Shown: positions 43,158-54,801 of the stretch, one piece after another
Position numbering within the stretch: position 1 is the first letter of the stretch
Layout: every line of letters begins with the position of its first letter
NCBI RefSeq assembly: GCF_050003625.1
Contig: NC_134398.1
Coordinates: forward strand, 94,325,674-94,389,673
Length of the DNA: 64,000 nucleotides
Reading direction: 5' to 3'
From: Haematobia irritans
Taxonomy: Eukaryota; Arthropoda; Insecta; Diptera; Muscidae
Translations under genes and position numbers: made by a program
The notes under the pieces: generated by a model
What the model was told of the DNA's origin: nothing
What the model saw: the letters and a program-made list of their open reading frames with translations, nothing else
Database searches by the model: none

Positions 43158-44106
43158 CAATTGGTGAATGTTTTCCGTTTCTTTATGCGGATAATATTCA
43201 TCTTTTTTTCAGTAGTACTTCTACTTTACAACTTGAGATGAATATTAATCATGTTTTGGAACATGTTAGTCGGTGGGTTTGTGACAATGATTTTGTCATA
43301 AATAACTCTAAATCTAGAGCTATGTTCTTTTATCATACAAATAATGAAGTAGAATTGAATATAAAAGTCAATGGTTATGGAGTCCCTTTCGTTACTGAGA
43401 TGAGATGTCTTGGTGTAGTGTTGGATAGGAGACTTAGTTTTGAACATCATGTTGACTCTATTTTTTCGAAAGTTCTGTCCACTCTTCGGAGGCTTTACTC
43501 GCTAAATTTGTTTACGCCAGTTCATATTAGGAAGAGATTGGGTTTTTCATTACTAATGTCTTCTGTTAATTACTGTATTGAAGTAGTATCAGGTGCGAAT
43601 TTGGCTTGTTTTAGTAGGCTACAACCATTAGTGAATATGATTGTCCGGTTTGTTTTCTCTTTAAGGCGCAATGATCACACTTCGGGCAGTGTATTAGAGT
43701 TTCTAGGGGTGCCTTTTCCTATGTATATTGAGCATAAGGTTTTGATGTTGTTTTATTTTTTCAAGGTCAATCAGAAATCCGCAGATAATTTTCCCTCGCT
43801 TTAATACGGCTGTTTGTGATCGATCTTTTACAGTGCGTGTCGCTAGAATCTGGAATCATCTTCCGCTTCATTTAAGAAAGTTTTCTTATTCTACTAAAGA
43901 ATTTTCTCGAAGACATTTTCTTCATTTAAAAGAGAGTATTCAATGATAAAAATCATTTCTTTTTCTAGTAATCAATAATGGACCATAATTTCACATATTT
44001 TTTTATTTCTTTATTGTTGTAGGCTGAGGAGCTAAGGTCTTGTCTTCTTTTTTCCTTTTTTTTAATTTTAAAAATTTATTACGTTGGAGAATAATAAATG
44101 AAATGA
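43158..44106 (+). mobile_element. 5'-truncated LINE in family B outer copy
   Basis: Target duplication AAAATC (43152-43157, 44107-44112). Ends in AATAAATGAAATGA. Truncated inside the RT domain. Confidence 0.85.
43160..43946 (+). pseudogene. LINE RT C-terminal part
   Basis: Opens at the RT active site, here FPFLYADNIHLFF (YADN in place of the usual YADD), and continues through WVCDNDFVINNSKSRAMFF, GVVLDRRLSFEHHVDSIFSK and LLMSSVNYCIEVVSG. A frameshift near 43795 separates the last block VRVARIWNHLPLHLRKFS. The second catalytic aspartate is lost, unless YADN is a sequencing or copy-specific change. Confidence 0.85.
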
Positions 44107-44370
44107 AAAATCGGGCTGGGCCGACTGTATTATACCCGGCACCACTTTGTAGATCTAAATTTTCGATACCATATCACATCCGTCAAATGTGTTGGGGGCT
44201 ACATATAAAGGTGTGTCCCCAATACATACATTTACCCTCTAATGCCCAATCCCGCCTTTAGGCGGCCTTCGTAAAATCAGGAAGCTTTTAGTAAAACACA
44301 CCTTAAGACAACAAAAATGGGTAAAAAAAGAAAACTTAGTAAAATATGTTTAAGAGGCTTTGCAGCATAT

Positions 44371-46270
44371 TTCATTTCATTTCTTTATTAAATGCATTCC
44401 TACACAACAAGATTAAAATCTTCTAATTATAGTATAGGATTATTAATTTGAATAATACATTTGATTATCGTAGTAATTATAAAATAGTTTTAAAATAAAT
44501 AAATAAATACAATTAAAGTAAAATAAAAGCAATTTAACAAAGGGAGAGAACAGGAGTGGAAAATAAGAAAAATATGTTTTCGTTAAAATAACATTATGAG
44601 AATAACAAAAGAAAAAAAATAAAATATAAAAAAAGATAAGATATAAATAAATAAAAAAAATGATAACAATAAGAAAATGGTAGTATATCAAAAATACATT
44701 TTGTTAACTTAAAAAAAAACATTTTGTTAACTTTAATTATTCCGAAAATATTCAGTAATTAGTCTTTTGAAACTGAAAGCGTTGGTGGTGATTTGCAGTT
44801 TATTTGGCAGTCTATCCCAGAGACGTATGACCCATATGTGATAGTACCATTCTGATACCAACGTTCGACATCTTATATGAATAATCTTTTTCCCCCTATT
44901 GGACCTGGCAAAATGTAACCTCTCAAATAGGTATATAGGTAACTTTAAGTTTATCGTCTTGTGTAATAAAGTAAGCGCCCTTGTGTTATATAATTTCTCT
45001 AGTGTCAACCCGTATAGCCGAGTACTGTACCCGGAAATATGGTCAAATCTCCGGATACCGTAGACATATCTAGTGATATTATTAAACAGTACATTAAGTT
45101 TCCGCATACTGACACTGTCACAATGGGAGAACAATTCACAGCCATATAATAAAGATGACATGAGGTAGGTCTTTGCTAATAAAGATCTTATATTCTGTGG
45201 AGTAAATGAGTGTGACGCCCAGAGTATCCTTAATTTGTTATATGTTATTCCAGTTATACCATTAACATGATTCGACCAAGTTAGATTTTCATTAAATATT
45301 ACTCCCAGGTTTTTGCAAAACTTAACAATTTCAATCCTTTGGCCATTGAGGATAATGTTGGGTTCTGTAATCCGTTGTCTTGTTCGCCCCTTAATAACGA
45401 GACACTTAGATTTATCTGGGTTCAGACACAACCCATTGGATGATGCCCATTCATGAACAGCGACAAGGTCATCATTCACCATCTTGACCACATCATCCAA
45501 TAGGTTTCTATCCGCACCCAAATAAATCTGCACGTCATCTGCATATAGATGAATTTTGCAATACCTCAGGTACTTTGGAAGATCATTTATGTAGCACGTG
45601 AATAAAAGTGGTCCCAATACTGAGCCTTGTGGAACGCCTTTGTGCAGCGGAAGAGGTCTAGAAATTTCATTACTTAAGTAGACAGATTGACTTCGGTTAT
45701 TAAGATAAGAGTAGACCAAACGAATGGCAGAACTGGAGAAGTGATAGAAATATTGGAGCTTTGAATAGAGAATATCATGGTCCACGGTATCAAATGCTTT
45801 CGAATGGTCAAGCAATACTAACAACCCGGTCATCCCATCATCTACATCCTGTCTCATATCCTCACATACATTTAGCAAGGCTGTGGTGCAACTATGACTT
45901 GCCCTGAAACCTGATTGGTGCACACTTATCAGGTTACGGGTTTGAAGAAAAGAGCTAATCTGTTTATGCATCAGTTTCTCCGCAACCTTAGACAAATATG
46001 GTAAAATCGAAATTGGACAGTAGTCACCTTTTGTTTTTGGTACGGGTATAATCCTTGAATGTAACCAACAGGTTGGATAAGTGCCTGACATAAATATTGA
46101 GTTCAGCAAGTGCGTGACAACCGGAAGTATATGGGGAAGAACCAATCTAAAAAAACGTGGATCAATACAATCACTGCCAATGGCATTTGATTTTATTGAC
46201 ATACAGGTGGAGAAAACATCACCCTGGGTTACGCTGCTAAATTCAAAACCATATTCCTCCTCGTCCATGC
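44371..46270 (-). mobile_element. young 5'-truncated LINE inside the MITE
   Basis: Target duplication GCATAT (44365-44370, 46271-46276). Minus-strand 3' tail AATAAAGAAATGAAATGAA. Open RT frame without lesions. Confidence 0.9.
44733..46270 (-). CDS. LINE reverse transcriptase (ORF2 C-terminal part), intact frame
   Basis: About 512 codons without a break. RT blocks: KSNAIGSDCIDPRFF, PISILPYLSKVAEKLMHKQI, HQSGFRASHSCTTALLNV, LLVLLDHSKAFDTVDHDILY, KGVPQGSVLGPLLFTCYIND, IHLYADDVQIYLG (catalytic YADD), LNPDKSKCLVIKGR, then thumb and C-terminal NITRYVYGIRRFDHISGYST. No endonuclease: 5' truncation. The apparent start codon (46272-46274) lies in the target duplication, so it is host sequence and not the element's own initiator. 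CR1/Jockey-type; clade not fixed. Confidence 0.9.
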
Positions 46271-46487
46271 GCATATACGGAACTTTACCGTATAATTTTT
46301 TGTTATTTTGTTTTCTTGTTTTTGTGTCGTTAACATTGAATATATAATCAGCTGGAAAAAAAATTGGGGCATTAGAGGGTTAAATATCACGCGATCTGGA
46401 CAGAATTTGATAGACTTCTACAAAATCTATAGACTCAAAATTTAAGTCGGCTAATGCACTAGGGTGGAACACAATGTTAGTAAAAAA

Positions 46488-47824
46488 ACAAGAAGGAAAG
46501 TCTAAAGTCGGGCGGGGCCGACTATATTATACCCTGCACCACTTTGTAGATCTAAATTTTCGATACCATATCACATCCGTCAAATGTGTTGGGTGCTATA
46601 TATAAAGGTTTGTCCCAAATACATACATTTAAATATCACTCGATTTGGACAGAATTTGATAGACTTCTACAAAATCTATAGACTCAAAATTTAAGTCGGC
46701 TAAAGCACTAGGGTGGAGCACAATGTTAGTAAAAAAATATGGGAAACATTTAAATCTGAAGCAATTTTAAGGAAACTTCGCAAAAGTTTATTTATGATTT
46801 ATCGCTCGATATATATGTATTCGAAGTTTAGGAAAATTAGAGTCATTTTTACAACTTTTCGACTAAGCAGTGGCGATTTTACAACGAAAATGTTGGTATT
46901 TTGACCAAATCAGAAAAACATATATATGGGAGCTATATCTAAATCTGAACCGATTTCAACCAAATTTCGCACGCATAGCAACAATGCTAATTCTACTCCC
47001 TGTGCAAAATTTCAACTAAATCGGAGTTAAAAATTGGCCTCTGTGGTCATATGAGTGTAAATCGGGCGAATGATATATCTAATATATATCTAAATCTAAA
47101 CAGATTTCAACCAAATTTGGCACGCATAGCTACAATGCTAATTCTACTCCCTGTGCAAAATTTCAATTAAATCGGAGTTAAAGATTGGCCACTGTGGTCA
47201 TATGAGTCTAAATCGGGCGAAAGCTATATATGGAAGCTATATCTAAATCTGAACCGATTTCAATAAAATTTGGCACACTTGACTATACTACTAATTGTAC
47301 TCCTAGTGCAACATTTCAACCAAATTGGGGTAAAACTGGCTTCTGGGACCGTATTAGTCCATATCGGGCGAAAGATATATATGGGAGCTATATCTAAATC
47401 TGAACCGATTTCAATAAAATTTGGCGCACTTGACTATAGTACTAATTGTTCTTCTTGTGCAAAATTTTAAGCAAATTAGGGTAAAACTCTGGCTTCCGGG
47501 GCCATATAAGTCCATATCGGGCGAAATATATATATGGGAGCTATATCTAAATCTGAACCGATTTCTTCCAAAATCAATAGGGATCTATTCTGAGCCAAAA
47601 CATATACTTGTGCCAAATTTGAAGTCGATTGGACTAAAACTGCGACCTAGACTTTGATTACAAAAATGTGTTCACGGACAGACGGACATGGCTATATCGA
47701 CTCAGGAGCCCACCCTGAGCATTTTTGCCAAAGACTCCATGTGTCTATCTCGTCTCCTTCTGGGTGTTGCAAACATATGCACTAACTTATAATACCCTGT
47801 TCCACAGTGTGGCGCAGGGTATAA
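46488..47824 (+). repeat. family B element (inner copy), complete
   Basis: ACAAGAAGGAAAGTCTAAAG start, GTCGGGCGGGGCCGAC hairpin, TATACCCTGCACCAC, monomers at about 46925, 47080, 47230, 47385 and 47540, TTCACGGACAGACGGACATG box, hairpin ACCCTGTTCCACAGTGTGGC with GCAGGGTATAA. Inserted in the outer copy between GTTAGTAAAAAAA and TATGAGAAACATTTAAATC. Its 47270-47824 part is almost identical to 48370-48924 of the outer copy. Confidence 0.9.
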
Positions 47825-48944
47825 ATATGAGAAACATTTAAATCTGAAGCAATTTTAAGGAAACTTCGCAAAAGTTTATTTATGATTTATTGCTCGATAT
47901 ATATGTATTAGAAGTTTAGGAAAATTAGAGTAATTTTTACAACTTTTCGACTAAGCAGTGGCGATTTTACAAGGAAAATGTTGGTATTTTGACCATTTTT
48001 GTCCAAATCAGAAAAACATATATATGGGAGCTATATCTAAATCTGAACCGGTTTCAACCAAATTTGGCACGCATAGCAACAATGCTAATTCTACTCCCTG
48101 TGCAAAATTTCAACTAAATCGGAGCACAAAATTGGCCTCTGTGGTCATATGAGTGTAAATCGGGCGAAAGCTATATATGGGAGATATATCTAAATCTGAA
48201 CCGATTTCAACCAAATTTGGCACGCATAGCTACAATGCTAATTCTACTCCCTGTGCAAAATTTCAATTAAATCGGAGGAAAAGATTGGCCACTGTGGTCA
48301 TATGAGTGTAAATCGGGCGACCGATATATATGGAAGCTATATCTAAATCTGAACCGATTTCAATAAAATTTGGCACACTTGACTATACTACTAATTGTAC
48401 TCCTAGTGCAACATTTCAACCAAATTGGGGTAAAACTGGCTTCTGGGACCGTATTAGTCCATATCGGGCGAAAGATATATATGGGAGCTATATCTAAATC
48501 TGAACCGATTTCAATAAAATTTGGCGCACTTGACTATAGTACTAATTGTTCTTCTTGTGCAAAATTTTAAGCAAATTAGGGTAAAACTCTGACTTCCGGG
48601 GCCATATAAGTCCATATCGGGCGAAATATATATATGGGAGCTATATCTAAATCTGAACCGATTTCTTCCAAAATCAATAGGGATCTATTCTGAGCCAAAA
48701 CATATACTTGTGCCAAATTTGAAGTCGATTGGACTAAAACTGCGACCTAGACTTTGATTACAAAAATGTGTTCACGGACAGACGGACATCGCTATATCGA
48801 CTCAAGAGCCCACCCTGAGCATTTTTGCCAAAGACACCATGTGTCTATCTCGTCTCCTTCTGGGTGTTGCAAACATATGCACTAACTTATAATACCCTGT
48901 TCCACAGTGTGGCGCAGGGTATAATGAATAGCCATTGTCAAAAA

Positions 48945-50041
48945 AAAAAGAATTTATTTTATTTATTCATTTATTTAATAACCAACACTCTATAGGACAA
49001 CATGTTGATAGAATTTAGTACAATTCAGGAAAAATTGACTTAAAACTAACTATTAAACCTATACTAACGCACAATCTTTTAATAAAAATTAAGTATTATA
49101 TACAAAAGATTGGTACAGCAAGAAAATCGATTGTCAGTATGATGGTCCTAGACAGATCATTCCATGTCTGTATAAATTCCAGGTCTGTATAAAACCAACT
49201 GCGTTGATTTACATTAACTCTCCTAGTCCGTTCAGGCACATGTGACAAAAGGAGACTTTTAATGATCTCGTTCATAAACCCAACTTGTACATCAGTATCA
49301 TTCGTTCCATATAAAATTGAAAAGTCCCGAGATAGAATATCCTCCGATAGATCGTCCAAATTAACTGATTCCAAATCTCTAAATACCACATGAGAAATAG
49401 AGCCAGAACTATTCTCCAAATTATATTGTGGGTATAGTCATAGTGTGTAGGCTTTTCGTTGTGGAATACTGACAAATTACACCTCGTAAGAAAATGGCGG
49501 AAACTAGTGTACTTTCGAGAATTAAAAATATCATAATTGAAATCTCCAATCAGGACAACGTGTTCATACATAGACACAACATCAGAAATGTTACCCTCAA
49601 AAGTATCAATACAACCGTTTGGTAGATAAACGATACCAATAATAAGAGTTTCCACACCTGTATCAATCCTAATTCGCAATCAGACTCTGAAATTGTCTTA
49701 AGAACTCTAGCTTTAAGTCTAGAAGAGATGTAAAAAGCAACACCTCCACCACGTCTATCACAACGGTCATTACGAAATAGCTTATAACCTGGGATGCTTA
49801 TACATTTGTTAGGTACATACGGTTTTAACCATGTTTCTGCAAATCCAATGATATCAAGATGTCCTCCACCCAAAATATTTTTCAATTCATCAAACTTCGT
49901 AGATTTAGTACCAGGCTTGAGCGACTGAACGTTACAAAAACCGATGTTAATATTAGAATGCTCATTCGCTGAAAATCGTTTTAAAAAGGACTCATCACTG
50001 ACAATCTCTCCTATACTGTTACCTAAAATCATAAATTGCAT
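48945..50041 (-). pseudogene. LINE endonuclease-domain fragment, opposite to the next LINE
   Basis: Minus strand: INIGFCNVQSLKPGTKSTKF, LDIIGFAETWLKPYVPNKCI, GYKLFRNDRCDRRGGGVAFY, then after a frameshift ETLIIGIVYLPNG and HVVLIGDFNYDIFNS, and after another LSHVPERTRRVNVNQRSWFY. That is an APE-like endonuclease without any RT. A-rich tail-like sequence at 48945-48990 on the minus strand. A nearly 20-bp inverted repeat (ACTAACGCACAATCTTTTAA at 49066 and its complement at about 50043-50061) brackets the segment. Confidence 0.8.
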
Positions 50042-50159
50042 TTAAAAGATTGTGTGCTAGTAGAAAACTTAAAAATAATTTATGAATCCAACAAGTCAGC
50101 CTTCTTCAATTTCTAATAACTGTCAGATACAATTTCCATTTTTTTCATCATACCATAGT

Positions 50160-53100
50160 CTCATTTTTATTTCTTTTCAGTTTTCACCATCTTTACGTAG
50201 TAGGCTCACTGAGTATAAGGATTATAGTCGTCTGGACGTCAATGCGATTGTCGAGCAGTTTAATAGTTTCCACATTTCGTCCATGTTTTATGCCGGCAAT
50301 GTTGATTCTCAATTATCTAACATAATTACTTCACTACATTCTTCTGTTCCTGTATCAAGAACGAATGACTCGAATGATTGTTCATTCATGGGTTCGAGAA
50401 ACATTTTTGAGGCCATAAGGGATCGAGATCGAGCTTATAGTCGTTATCTACGTAATCGCTCGGATATCAACTGGAGATTGTTTTGTAGACTTAGGAATAA
50501 GGCTAAGTCTATTATTAGGAAGGAGCGTTTTGCTTATGGTAGGAGGATGTTTGCGGGTTGTGACAACCGTCAGCTATGGAGTAGGCTGCGTAGACTAGGA
50601 TGTATTGGTTGCCCTGAGCTAGAGTGTGACGGGAGTGATGTTCAGTTTGTAGCGGATGTTTTTAGGGAATAAGCGTCCAAGTGATGGTATTGTAATTAAT
50701 TGTCAAGATTTTGCGAATTTTTTTCTTTCCGATGTGTTGCTGCTGAGGACTTATTTATGGCGGTAAATTCTGTAAAATCTAATGCAATAGGCCATTAGAT
50801 TCATTAAGGTAATTTTCCAACTAATTTTGCCCTTTTTACTTCATCTGGTGAACACTATATTTACATCTTCTTCATTCCCAAATAGTTGGAAATTAGCACG
50901 TATTGTCCCAATTCCTAAGGATGGTCGCAGTGACGTTGGAAATCCAAAACCCATAAGTATTTTACCGGCTATGTCCAAGATTGTTGAGAACATAATGAAG
51001 TCGCAAATATTGGATCATGTCAATAATTATTCGCTCTTCCATTCCAATCAATTTGCTTTTCGTAAGAATTTTAGTACAACCTCTGCTGTTCTTTCAATTA
51101 CAGACGAAATAAGGCGTTGTTTTAACTCCCGTGTAAATTGTATCCTAGTTTCTTTAGATCTGACTAAGGCTTTTGATTCTATAAACTATACTATTCTTAT
51201 TGAGAAACTTTATCGGAATTTCAAATTTTCTCGTACTGCATGTAAGCTTGTTTATTCCTATTTGATGGGGAGATCCCAATATGTTTCGATTAAGGAAAGT
51301 ATGTCTGGGATAGGGGCGGTAACGTCAGGTGTCCCCCAAGGGTCAGTTTTGGGTCCTATATTATTTTTGGCGTTTATTAATGACATTATCTCAAATATGG
51401 AAAATGACTTTTGCGCATGCGCACAGAAAAAACATGTTTGGACATGGTTGCTGCATCCATTTAATGCTTATATAGAGTATGTAATTGTCGCGAAAACCAT
51501 GTATTTTGTCTTTGTAAAAATAGTTTTCGAGCGGAGAAAAATGTATGGTGCCAATAAGCATTTAAATTGTTCTCAAATGCCGCAAACATGTTCTATTATT
51601 TAAATGATAGAATTTGAAACCATTACATGGTCGGGAAAATCATGTACCTGACCATTCAATTTTTTTTACGTTTTTGCAGGAAAATTTTTTTTTATAGGTT
51701 AAGTACAGACATGTCTAGAACCATTACATGGCCATAAAGACCATTTACATTTTTTTGTTGGAGTAGGTACAAACGGTTTTCATTTTGCGCGTCAGTCATG
51801 TGTTGATTGTTGCTTGGAATGGACGCTGAATACGGAATTACTGAGTTTTGTATTAATTCATTTAAGAAATTGCACGTGGTTTTATGTGAACACAAAAAAG
51901 GAAAGTGTAATTGAAAAAATGTGCTGTTTTTTGTTCTGCTATATGGATCATTTATTTTTATCTGCAGTTACATAATGTCTGCGTTTGTACATTTGATGGG
52001 CTCGATGTAAATATTAGAGGTCTGCACAATTCCATTTGTAAATGCACGTGTAACTTGCTACATGAGTACATCTATTTGAGAGAGTCGCAAAACAATTGGT
52101 ACACATTTTAATGAACATCAAAAGCCATGAGTAACTTCTTGTTGCTACTCTGATGTCTTCACTACCAACAAACACATATTCCTCTTTCTCTCTTATTGAA
52201 GTGTACTCAGAGTGATCACGTCGAGTATGTTGCGAGAACAAAACTTCATAGAGTACTCCATGTACCACGTGCAGTTTCAGAATGACAAGAAAACAGTTAC
52301 TCTCCATAATATATGTTTTCGGATTGATATAAAAACGGCAAACGTTAAGGTAAGTGTGTGACATACATAAATATATGAAATATGTGACATGTGATTAATA
52401 ATACTTGAATGTTTTGCTTCGCACATAGCTGAGCAATATTTGTGGTAACATGTGAAGTGAAGAGAATCCATGTTGTACTTTTTCTCAAGTACTTACATTT
52501 TTATTGTTCCTTTTTTTCGGAACACATATTGTTTCGGATAAGTACTTGGTGGTATTTGACAAGAAAGTGTTCTCTTCACTTCACTACTTGTGCTCTGAGA
52601 GAAAGACAGTGTATGTACTATATTTGACAGCGAATTGCATACATATAGTGAAAAGTTATTCGATGCAGACCTCTAGTTGTGACCATGTTCTTTTAACTAG
52701 AAGAAAAACATTTTGAATGAATACCATAACATTTTAAATCGCGACCATTGTCTTTTCATTCAAACAAAATTCTTTTTATCAATATAATAACATTTTAGAT
52801 GAGGACAATTATATTTTTCTTAGAACAATGTTCACTGAGCCAACATGGTTACAGGTGAAAATGTTACATGGTCGCCGCAAAAATAGTTCCTATTATTTTG
52901 ACAATCATGTTTCTTCTCTGCGTGCACCTTTTGTCTTTGCTGACGACATTTTTCTACTTTTCTCTTGTAATATTTCAGAAGATCTCATCAACTTGCTTCT
53001 GAGTTACGTTTTTAGTCTACTTGAAGCTGATGGCCTTGTTATTAATCCCACCAAGACAAAAGCGATTTACTTTCACCCTCGTAATAGTGGTAATTCACCC

Positions 53101-53760
53101 CTTCTATATTAATAGATGGTCAAAGGATTAACTTAGTCAATTCTCTTAAATGTCTTGGAATTACTCTAGATTCGAATCTATGCTTTGATCATCATAGTAA
53201 TAATGTTGCGAATAGGGTATGACTTATTTTGAGGAAGCTGTATTCCTTCAGTTCTTATACGCCCCAGCATGTGAGGCTTCGGTTTGCGCATTCGTTATTA
53301 ATCACACAATTCAATTACGGATTAGAAGTTTATTCTGGAAGGTGGAACTACAATTTAGATAGGATGGAAAGAGTGATAAAGAGAATTGTTCGTTATTTGA
53401 TTTCATTCATTTATTTAGCAATATTTATGCTATTTTTAAGTACAATTATATGTATAAATATCTACTTATGTGTTTGGTTTACGAATTTGTGATCATGTTG
53501 AAGCTGCAAGGAGGATTCCTGAGTTGCTAGGATGTTCTTTTAGGAATTACATCAACTTGCGCTCTGTATGTCACTTTTATAAAGTTATTAAATATAGGCA
53601 ACCAGAAGTTTTGACGCGTGAATTTACCTTCATTAATTCTACTAGGAATATTCAGATATTCCCATTATTCGCTCTTCCATATATGAGCATTCGATTCTAG
53701 TTAGAGTTTTTCGTGTTTGGAATCATCTTCCTAATGACCTTAGGTTATTCTCATAGTCAT
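50160..53760 (+). pseudogene. reverse transcriptase ORF of the 50160-53920 LINE
   Basis: Blocks in order: NIFEAIRDRDRAYSRYLRNR (50400s), a decayed stretch at 50690-50826, then PNSWKLARIVPIPKDGRSDV, FHSNQFAFRKNFSTTSAVLS, ILVSLDLTKAFDSINYTILI, SGVPQGSVLGPILFLAFIND (51300s). After the insertion: RAPFVFADDIFLLFSCN (FADD active site, 52921 on), LINPTKTK-type block, LRKLYSFSSYTPQHVRLRFA (53229 on) and RICDHVEAARRIPELLGCSF. Breaks near 50672, 53112, 53223 and 53700. Confidence 0.85.
51421..52920. mobile_element. insertion with CACAGAAAAAACATG ends inside LINE RT
   Basis: Left GCACAGAAAAAACATGTTTG; right complement GCAGAGAAGAAACATGATTG. The RT frame resumes at 52921 in the block expected next, so the insert is about 1.5 kb. 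Flanks TGCGCATGC / TGCGTGCAC suggest an imperfect 9-bp duplication. Interior repeats of ACCATTACATGGTC and ATTACATGGCC type. An inner pair AGAGGTCTGCA (52018) / TGCAGACCTCT (52665) marks a nested TIR element. Confidence 0.7.
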
Positions 53761-53920
53761 GTGAATCTTATAGAAAGAGGATTTTGCAGTATTTTAATAG
53801 AGTTGAGTAGTTTATCATGATTTGCTTGCATCATGGGATCATTTATCTATTACTTTTTTGTACATATCTTGTATGAATTTCATGTGGCTGGGGAGCCATC
53901 CAAATTATAAAATGAAATAC

Positions 53921-54800
53921 TTTAGTTTTTAAGCTTTTGTTTCATATATTCTACACATAGATTTCTTACTACAATACATGTATAATAGGCCTTTATTGGC
54001 TTCAATTGTATTAATGACTGAATAAATAAATAAATAACAAATCATTAATTTCAAAAAAATGCTCAACATTTATTAAATTCAAGAAAAAGCAAATATGAAG
54101 CAATAATATGTAGCGGGGGTATCATCAAAGTCCGCTCTAATGACTAACTCCCTTACTATCACCCTCGCGACAAAAAAAAAAATCGCGACATTATATGTCA
54201 ATTTGCTGCAGTAGGAGTTCCGAAAGTCGGTGTATCCCCCAAAAATTGGCGATTTGACCGACTTCCTTGTTGGGATCTTATAAAGTTTGCTTCAGCTTCA
54301 TTTCCAAGCTTAAGAAGGCCGTCGTAAGAATGCACCTTTTTATCATTGTTGGAGTCGAAAATGACGGCTTTAGCAGCAGATGGAATAAGTTGGAAACGTT
54401 TATTTACGATGGTTATAAATATTGAGCGTTGTAACAGCGTTGGAACCCAACGTTGAAACAACGCTTGCTAAACAAATTAATTGACGGTTTTTAAATAGTA
54501 AATTTTCCATAAAATTATCGTTGAAAATGCATGTTCCATCAATGTCCAATGGTTTTTAATGAGTAATGGAGGTATTATTGTTGAATTGATTTATAATAGG
54601 ATAATGTTCCTTTATCATATAAAGTGAATATGTACATTAACAGTGAAACCACTAGGAACAACAATTTGGGTAATTTTACAAATGAGTAGAAAGTTTTAAC
54701 TAAACTAAACGCTGACATCACGCCAAAACCCAAATATAAGTACTTATTTATCGACTAATTGAAGAAATTTTGTTAGACATAATTACTTTTTTTCACATGT
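53921..54800. other. me31B intron with LINE-tail-like end and unclassified repeats
   Basis: AATAAATAAATAAATAAC near 54021-54038 looks like another LINE tail. 54420-54480 has AACGTTGAAACAACGC palindromic motifs related to 55960-56215 (ACAACGCTTTT, CCATCGGAAAAGCGT). No gene. Confidence 0.4.
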
Positions 54801-54801
54801 T

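Larger units (their letters stand above)
44235..46379. mobile_element. TTAA MITE (piggyBac-like), copy 2, enlarged by a LINE
   Basis: Ends CCCTCTAATGCCC and GGGGCATTAGAGGG; TTAA intact on the right (46380-46383), TTTA on the left (one A lost). Homologous in inverse orientation to 30069-30283. The MITE body is about 245 bp; the rest is LINE 44371-46270. Confidence 0.9.
43134..48924 (+). repeat. family B element (outer copy) split by three insertions
   Basis: Pieces of one element: 43134-43157 (AACAAGTAAGGAAAGTCTAA), 44107-44234, 46380-46487 and 47825-48924 (ends GGGTATAA). They join in the same order as the uninterrupted copy at 34441. Insertions: LINE 43158-44106, TTAA MITE 44235-46379 and an inner family B copy 46488-47824. 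Confidence 0.9.
50160..53920 (+). mobile_element. LINE (CR1/Jockey type) with a MITE-like insertion
   Basis: Starts in the region just after the endonuclease (RLTEYKDYSRLDVNAIVEQF), covers RT and ends near GGGGAGCCATCC and ATAAAATGAAAT at about 53918. Contains an insertion at about 51421-52920 and a 75-bp insertion near 53406-53480. Confidence 0.8.

Noticed and set aside
27527..48924. Calling families A-C Helitrons
   Set aside because: No 5' TC, no 3' CTRR, and insertion is not clearly between A and T; kept as unclassified, Helentron-like only by analogy.
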